Below the pieces are notes generated by a model. It searched no databases. It had not been told where the DNA came from and saw only the letters and a program-made list of their open reading frames with translations. A stretch of 40,016 nucleotides of DNA from Rubrivivax sp. (lineage in GTDB: Bacteria; Pseudomonadota; Gammaproteobacteria; Burkholderiales; Burkholderiaceae_C). A program made the position numbers and the translations under genes. Shown here one piece after another: positions 32,984-40,016 of this stretch (the first letter of the stretch is position 1; every line of letters begins with the position of its first letter). The stretch spans positions 1 to 40,016 of the forward strand of contig JAEUPB010000081.1 in NCBI GenBank assembly GCA_016789955.1, written 5' to 3'.

Positions 32984-34996
32984 ATGAACGCACGCACATT
33001 GGTCGACGCCGGGACCCGGTCTGCCACGCCCGTCGCGTCGGGCTTCGGCGACTTCTTCCGCTACCACGGCTGGCTGGCACCGGGCGTGCGGCTGTTCCGC
33101 CGGCTCTCGTTCAAGGCCAAGGCCGCCTGGGTCTCGGCCGCGTTCGTCGCGCCGCTGCTGATGACGCTCACCTTCCTGCAGGCGGATGCCCGCGAGCAGA
33201 TCAGCGTCGCGCGCTCCGAGCGCGACGGCGTGGCCTACGTGCAGCCGCTGCTCGAACTGCTGGCCGCGGCGCAGGAGCGCCGGCGCGTCGCCGTGCTCGG
33301 CTCCGGCGGGCTCGACGAAGCCCAGCAGAAGGTCGACGCCGGCCTCAGGGCCGTGGAGGCCGCGCAGGCTCGATACGGCGAATCGATGCACACCGGCGAA
33401 GCCTATGCAGCCTTTAAGAAGGCGCACGAGGCGCTGCGCGGTGCACCCACACGTGCGAACAGCGACGAGACCTTCGCCGCGCACGCCGAGTACGTCGATG
33501 CGATCCTGGACCTGGTGCGCAGCGTGGCCGACGGGTCGCAGCTCTCGCTGGACCCGGAGCTGAACACCTACCACATGATGGTGTACGCGGTGCAGCGCGG
33601 CCCGGGCCAGCTGGAGAACACCGACCGCCTGCGCACGCTGGGCATGCTCTCGGTGAAGGAACAGCTGCGCGGCCGCGAGGTCACCGCACGCCGGCACGAC
33701 TGGATGACGCAGGCGCTGGCGCTGTGGCAATTCATCGAGGACGAGGCCGAGAGCTCGTTCCAGATCAGCATGAAGGCCGAGCCCGAGGCGGCGCGCGGAT
33801 TCGACATGAAGGCCGCCGACGCTGCCTCCGAGGCATTGCGAAAGGCGACGGCGCATCTGCTGGGCGCCTCGGCGGAAACGCCCGGGGCCGACGCGGTGGA
33901 GCGCTTCGCCCAGGTCGGCAACGACGCGCTGCAGCGCCAGCAGAAGCTGGCCCAGCAGGTGCTCGGCCTGCTCGACACGCGGCTGCAGGACCGCGCCGAC
34001 CGCGTGCAGAACCGCCTCATCACCCAGGTCGCGCTGGCCGGCGCCTTCGTGCTGCTGGCCGGCTACCTGTTCATGGCCTTCTACCGCGTGATGCTGGGCG
34101 GCCTGCAGGAGGTGTCGGGCCACCTGCGCGAGATGACGCAGGGCAACCTGACGACGGCCCCGCGCCCCTGGGGCAGCGACGAGGCCGCCGAGCTGATGCT
34201 GACGCTGGGCGCGATGCAGGCGAGCCTGCGGCGCGTCGCGACCACCGTGCTCGACGGCTCGGCGCACGTGCTGCAGGCCAGCCACGAGATCTCGTCGGCC
34301 TCGCAGGACCTGTCGCAGCGCACCGAGTCGACCGCGTCGAGCCTGGAGGAGACGGCCTCGAGCATGGCGCAGATCGGCACCGTGGTGGCCCGCACCGGCG
34401 AGACGGTGTCCGGCGCCGGCGCCATCGTGCGCACCAACGCCGACGCGGCCTCGCGCGGCAGCGACGTGATGGCGCAGGTGGAGCGCACGATGCAGGGCAT
34501 CCAGACCGCCTCCAACCGCATCGGCGAGATCATCGGCGTGATCGACGGCATCGCCTTCCAGACCAACATCCTCGCGCTCAACGCCGCCGTCGAGGCGGCG
34601 CGGGCCGGCGAGCAGGGCCGCGGCTTCGCGGTGGTGGCATCAGAGGTGCGCGCGCTGGCCGGCCGCTCGGCCGCTGCGGCGCGCGAGGTCAAGACGCTGA
34701 TCGGCGCCAGCCTCACCGAGGTCGAGACCGGCACGCAGGTGGTGGCCGAGGCCGGCGGCACGATGCGCGACATCCTCGCCAATGCCAACCGCATCGCGTC
34801 GATGATCGGCGAGATCGATCAGGCCACGCGCGAGCAGGGCGCGGGCATCGGCCACGTGGGCTCGGCGATCCACGACATCGACCGCGCCACGCAGCAGAAC
34901 GCGGCACTGGTCGAGCAGACCGCCGCCGCGGCGGCCACGCTGTCGGCGCAGTCCCGGCGGCTGGCCGAAGAGATCGCGTTCTTCAAACTGAAGTAG
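32984..34996 (+). CDS. Methyl-accepting chemotaxis protein
   Basis: A 670-residue inner-membrane chemoreceptor. TM1 is at about 47-66 (AAWVSAAFVAPLLMTLTFLQA). A helical periplasmic sensor of about 275 residues follows. TM2 is at about 346-370 (LITQVALAGAFVLLAGYLFMAFY), then HAMP (VMLGGLQEVSGHLREMTQGNL). The conserved signalling hairpin (about 513-575) holds IDGIAFQTNILALNAAVEAARAGEQGRGFAVVASEVRALAGRSA. It ends in FFKLK with no CheR-tethering pentapeptide. The ATG at 32984 is chosen for its AGGGA site; an upstream in-frame ATG (32924) has none. No che genes adjoin it. The ligand is unknown. Confidence 0.95.
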   Translation: MNARTLVDAGTRSATPVASGFGDFFRYHGWLAPGVRLFRRLSFKAKAAWVSAAFVAPLLMTLTFLQADAREQISVARSERDGVAYVQPLLELLAAAQERRRVAVLGSGGLDEAQQKVDAGLRAVEAAQARYGESMHTGEAYAAFKKAHEALRGAPTRANSDETFAAHAEYVDAILDLVRSVADGSQLSLDPELNTYHMMVYAVQRGPGQLENTDRLRTLGMLSVKEQLRGREVTARRHDWMTQALALWQFIEDEAESSFQISMKAEPEAARGFDMKAADAASEALRKATAHLLGASAETPGADAVERFAQVGNDALQRQQKLAQQVLGLLDTRLQDRADRVQNRLITQVALAGAFVLLAGYLFMAFYRVMLGGLQEVSGHLREMTQGNLTTAPRPWGSDEAAELMLTLGAMQASLRRVATTVLDGSAHVLQASHEISSASQDLSQRTESTASSLEETASSMAQIGTVVARTGETVSGAGAIVRTNADAASRGSDVMAQVERTMQGIQTASNRIGEIIGVIDGIAFQTNILALNAAVEAARAGEQGRGFAVVASEVRALAGRSAAAAREVKTLIGASLTEVETGTQVVAEAGGTMRDILANANRIASMIGEIDQATREQGAGIGHVGSAIHDIDRATQQNAALVEQTAAAAATLSAQSRRLAEEIAFFKLK

Positions 34997-35020
34997 ACAG
35001 GGCGGGCGCCCCCCCAGCAG

Positions 35021-36216
35021 TCAGCGCGGCGGATTGAGCCGCGCCAGCTCGTCGAGCCACGTCGGCCAGTGGCGCTCACCGTTGCGCTGGCCCAGGCGCA
35101 GCGCCACCGTCTGCGACACCGGGTCGACGAGCATGATCTGCGCGTACAGGCCTTGCGCATAGACCGCTGCGCCCGGTTGCGCCGGCTGCGCGCCGGCCAC
35201 GGGGCGGCGCCGCCATTGCCACGCGTAGAACGCCTGCTGCGGCTGCCCCGCCCGCTCGATGTTGCGGCGCGCCGCGTCGCCGCTGCCGGGGAGGTCCTGC
35301 TGCGCGGCGGTGCTGCGGTCGAGCCAGGCGGCGCTGACGATGCGCCGCCCGTCCCACAGCCCGTGCTGCAGCACGAGCTGTCCGATGCGCAGGTAGTCCT
35401 CGGCGCGGGCGTTCAGGCAGCAGAAGGCGCGCACCACGCCGCCGGCGCGGCTGTCCAGGCTCCAGCTGGCGTCGTAGGCGGCCCCCAGCGGCTGCCACAG
35501 CCGCGACTGCGCGTACGCCGCCAGCGGCATGCCCACCGCGCGCTCCAGCGCCATGCCCAGCAGCTGCGTGTCGCCGCTCTTGTAGGCGTAGGCCCGGTCG
35601 GGCTCGCCCTCGATGCGCAGCTTGGCCACCTCGCGCTTCAGGTCGGGCGTCAGGTAGAAGCGCGCGGCCTCGGTGAACGGGCTGCCGTAGCCCTCGTCGA
35701 AGGCGATGCCGCTGCGCATCGAGAGCAGGTGGCGCAGCGTGATGCGCGCGAAGCGCGGCTCGTTGGCCAGCAGTTCGGGCAGGAAGCGCGTGACGGGCTC
35801 GTCGACGCCCGCGATGCGGCCTTCGTCGATGGCGATGCCCAGCAGCAGCGACACCACCGACTTGGCCATCGAGAACGACGTGGCGATGCTGCCGGCGTCG
35901 TAGCCGTTGAAGTAGCGCTCATAGACGATCTGCCCGCGCTGCGCCACCAGCAGCGCCACGGTGCCGTCGGCGGCGGCCCGCTGCTCCATCACCTCGGTGG
36001 ATTCGCCGCGCGGCCAGCGCAGCGGCTGCGGTGCGCGAGACCACGCGCGCGGGATGGCGGCCGCGGCGATGGGTGCGTTGTCGAAGTGGCGGTGGTCGGT
36101 GATCTGCGAGCGGCCCTGGGCCACCATCCAAAGCGGCAGCGTGTCGCAGCCGGCGAGCACGACGGCGGCCGCCAGCCCGGCAAGTACCGGCTGGCGGATG
36201 CGCGGGGAACGCTGCG

Positions 36217-36220
<4 letters not shown>
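35021..36220 (-). CDS. Serine hydrolase, beta-lactamase class C-like lipoprotein
   Basis: A 399-residue lipoprotein (lipobox VVLAGCDTL) of the beta-lactamase/transpeptidase-like family, probably in the periplasm. The catalytic SxxK is [14 protein letters not shown] (about residue 118) and the second motif is [12 protein letters not shown]. Further family blocks are [13 protein letters not shown] and [23 protein letters not shown]. It is likely an esterase or carboxypeptidase-like enzyme rather than a resistance determinant. The ATG overlaps the metH stop by four bases (ATGA), so it is co-translated with methionine synthase although no metabolic link is evident. Confidence 0.9.
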
Positions 36221-38979
<2,759 letters not shown>

Positions 38980-38982
38980 GGT

Positions 38983-39011
38983 CTCACCCGGGGATCTGGA
39001 CATCGGGTGAG
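38983..39011 (-). promoter_or_regulatory. Hairpin that can sequester the metH Shine-Dalgarno
   Basis: CTCACCCG (the 3' strand of the riboswitch) and CGGGTGAG (containing the ribosome binding site) are perfect 8-base complements with a 13-base loop, ending three bases before the metH ATG. Confidence 0.65.
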
Positions 39012-39090
39012 CGCCGTTGCGGGCGCCGCGGTGGGCGGCGGTTCCGAGCCTGGCGGGGTGCGGGACGCACGCCGTTGCAACGCTCCTCGG
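39005..39090 (-). ncRNA. S-adenosylhomocysteine (SAH) riboswitch
   Basis: On the minus strand the element runs from CCGAGGAGCGTTGCAACGG through CCCGCCAGGCTCGGAAC to CAACGGCGCTCACCC, which reproduces the conserved core of the SAH riboswitch. CCGAG pairs with CTCGG (P1). GGAGCG can pair with CGCTC to form the pseudoknot. It lies directly upstream of metH, a usual target. The class activates expression when SAH accumulates, allowing SAH-derived homocysteine to be recycled. Confidence 0.9.
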
Positions 39091-39117
39091 AAAGGAGGCG
39101 AATGGTAATCGCGCGCG

Positions 39118-39131
39118 CTGCACCCGTGCAG
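39118..39131. promoter_or_regulatory. Palindrome upstream of the metH riboswitch
   Basis: CTGCACCCGTGCAG has perfect 6-base arms around CC. A weak -10-like TACCAT (minus strand, 39102-39107) lies between it and the riboswitch. It may be an operator or promoter-proximal site; no regulator is identified. Confidence 0.3.
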
Positions 39132-39197
39132 TCGGATGACGCGCGCGGTGGGCGAATCGGTCACGGATCAGCGGGCCCCGGGGTTGGCCGCCTCCTA

Positions 39198-39221
39198 GAA
39201 TACACATTCGGAGGTGTATTC
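39198..39221. promoter_or_regulatory. vapBC autoregulatory operator
   Basis: GAATACAC and GTGTATTC form perfect 8-base inverted repeats around an 8-base spacer. The element ends one base before the vapB ATG and covers its ribosome binding site (GGAGGTG, 39210-39216). Antitoxins of this family usually bind such a palindrome as a toxin-antitoxin complex. Confidence 0.7.
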
Positions 39222-39222
39222 G

Positions 39223-39438
39223 ATGCGGACCAACATCGTGCTCGACGAACAGCTCGTGAAGCAGGCGCTGGAGCTCTCGGGTGCCCGCACGAAGCGCGAG
39301 GTCGTCGACCTGGCGCTGCGCCAGATGGTGGCGCGGCACCGTCAGCGGGAACTGAAGGCGCTGGTGGGCCGCGACCTCATCGCACCGGAGTACGACGTGC
39401 GCGCCGTGCGGCGCTCCATGAAACGTGGTGCTGGTTGA
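39223..39438 (+). CDS. vapB: VapB-family antitoxin (ribbon-helix-helix)
   Basis: A 71-residue antitoxin. The N-terminal [39 protein letters not shown] is the DUF2191/VapB ribbon-helix-helix DNA-binding unit. The C-terminal tail ([26 protein letters not shown]) would wrap the toxin. GGAGGTG lies six bases before the ATG at 39223, which excludes the GTG three codons upstream. Its end overlaps the toxin start by 14 bases. The pair lies on the strand opposite to metH and between its two halves. Confidence 0.92.
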   Translation: MRTNIVLDEQLVKQALELSGARTKREVVDLALRQMVARHRQRELKALVGRDLIAPEYDVRAVRRSMKRGAG

Positions 39439-39815
39439 CACCGGCGTCTGGATCGACTGGTTGCGGCAGGTGCCCTCGCCGCAGACCACGGCGCTGGGCG
39501 CACTGCTCGACGACGGAGACGCCTGCCTCGCACCGGTGATCTTCCAGGAACTGCTGCAGGGTGCCCGCACTCCCGCGGCGCTGCAGACGCTGCGTCGGCG
39601 CTTCGGGGCGTTGCCGATGTTGCTCGGAAGCGATCCGACGCACACCCACCGGCGCGCCGGCGAGCTCTACGCGCGCGCCCGCTGGCAAGGCATCACGCCG
39701 CGCAGCCCGCACGACTGCCTGATCGTCGCCACGGCGGTCGAGCATCGTGTGCCGCTGCTGCACGGCGACCGGGACTTCGACGCGCTGGCCCGCATCGAGC
39801 CGGCACTGACTCTCT

Positions 39816-39838
<23 letters not shown>
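39425..39838 (+). CDS. vapC: VapC-family toxin (PIN-domain ribonuclease)
   Basis: A 137-residue PIN-domain endoribonuclease. Acidic active-site residues appear in order: [11 protein letters not shown] (Asp near the N-terminus), [12 protein letters not shown] (Glu), [27 protein letters not shown] (two Asp positions). The frame opens with two consecutive GTG codons (39425 or 39428) inside the end of vapB, so the two are coupled. The last 23 bases overlap the 3' end of the convergent metH first-half gene. Probable targets are tRNA or rRNA, as for the family. Confidence 0.92.

Positions 39839-40016
<178 letters not shown>

Noticed and set aside
39005-39090. Cobalamin riboswitch upstream of a B12-dependent enzyme
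   Set aside because: The element is too short and lacks the B12-box layout. Its conserved core fits the SAH riboswitch.

Overview
The window is one long stretch of high-GC, gene-dense chromosomal DNA. The protein set points to a betaproteobacterium of the order Burkholderiales, near the Rubrivivax/Leptothrix/Methylibium group: a split two-gene methionine synthase with an S-adenosylhomocysteine (SAH) riboswitch, a TorF-like porin–glnK–amt operon, a DsbD with a C-terminal thioredoxin domain, and multiheme cytochromes. The species cannot be named from sequence alone. I saw no rRNA, tRNA, CRISPR array, insertion sequence or prophage.

Layout. 0-2.4 kb: 3' part of dsbD and a secreted redoxin (+). 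2.4-6.4 kb: a minus-strand run of acetyltransferase, aldose epimerase, SMP-30 lactonase and glpD, with a tandem REP-like repeat before glpD. 6.4-7.9 kb: a cytochrome b561-type gene divergent from a cytochrome c'-like gene. 7.9-13.0 kb: a tightly coupled six-gene minus-strand unit (EamA exporter, YgeA-type racemase, aminotransferase, PhzF isomerase, VOC protein, AlaX editing protein), divergent from a MocR/GntR-aminotransferase regulator (13.1-14.5 kb). 14.5-15.4 kb: an unrecognised gene with a possible structured leader. 15.4-19.2 kb: gshB, a methyltransferase and uup. 19.3-21.2 kb: a class II glutamine amidotransferase and a BenE transporter whose 3' ends overlap. 21.3-24.1 kb: a nitrogen-regulated unit (TorF-like porin, glnK, amt) with a good sigma-54 promoter and an NtrC-type site; amt carries an in-frame amber codon.

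24.2-31.2 kb is the most unusual region. A minus-strand cluster encodes a DUF4266 mini-lipoprotein, a large outer-membrane protein that looks like a DUF3570 barrel fused to a second barrel, a secreted CHRD-domain protein, a ten-heme DmsE/MtrA-type cytochrome and an MtrB/PioB-type porin. The last two are the core of a trans-outer-membrane electron conduit (MtrAB, MtoAB, PioAB). The other three are not standard parts of described conduits as far as I know, so this is the best candidate for an undescribed system.

31.4-36.2 kb holds comM, a chemotaxis receptor and a serine beta-lactamase-like lipoprotein. 36.2-40.0 kb holds metH in two genes. The second half is preceded by an SAH riboswitch whose 3' strand can pair with the metH Shine-Dalgarno sequence. 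An opposite-strand vapBC toxin-antitoxin pair with a palindromic operator lies between the two halves.
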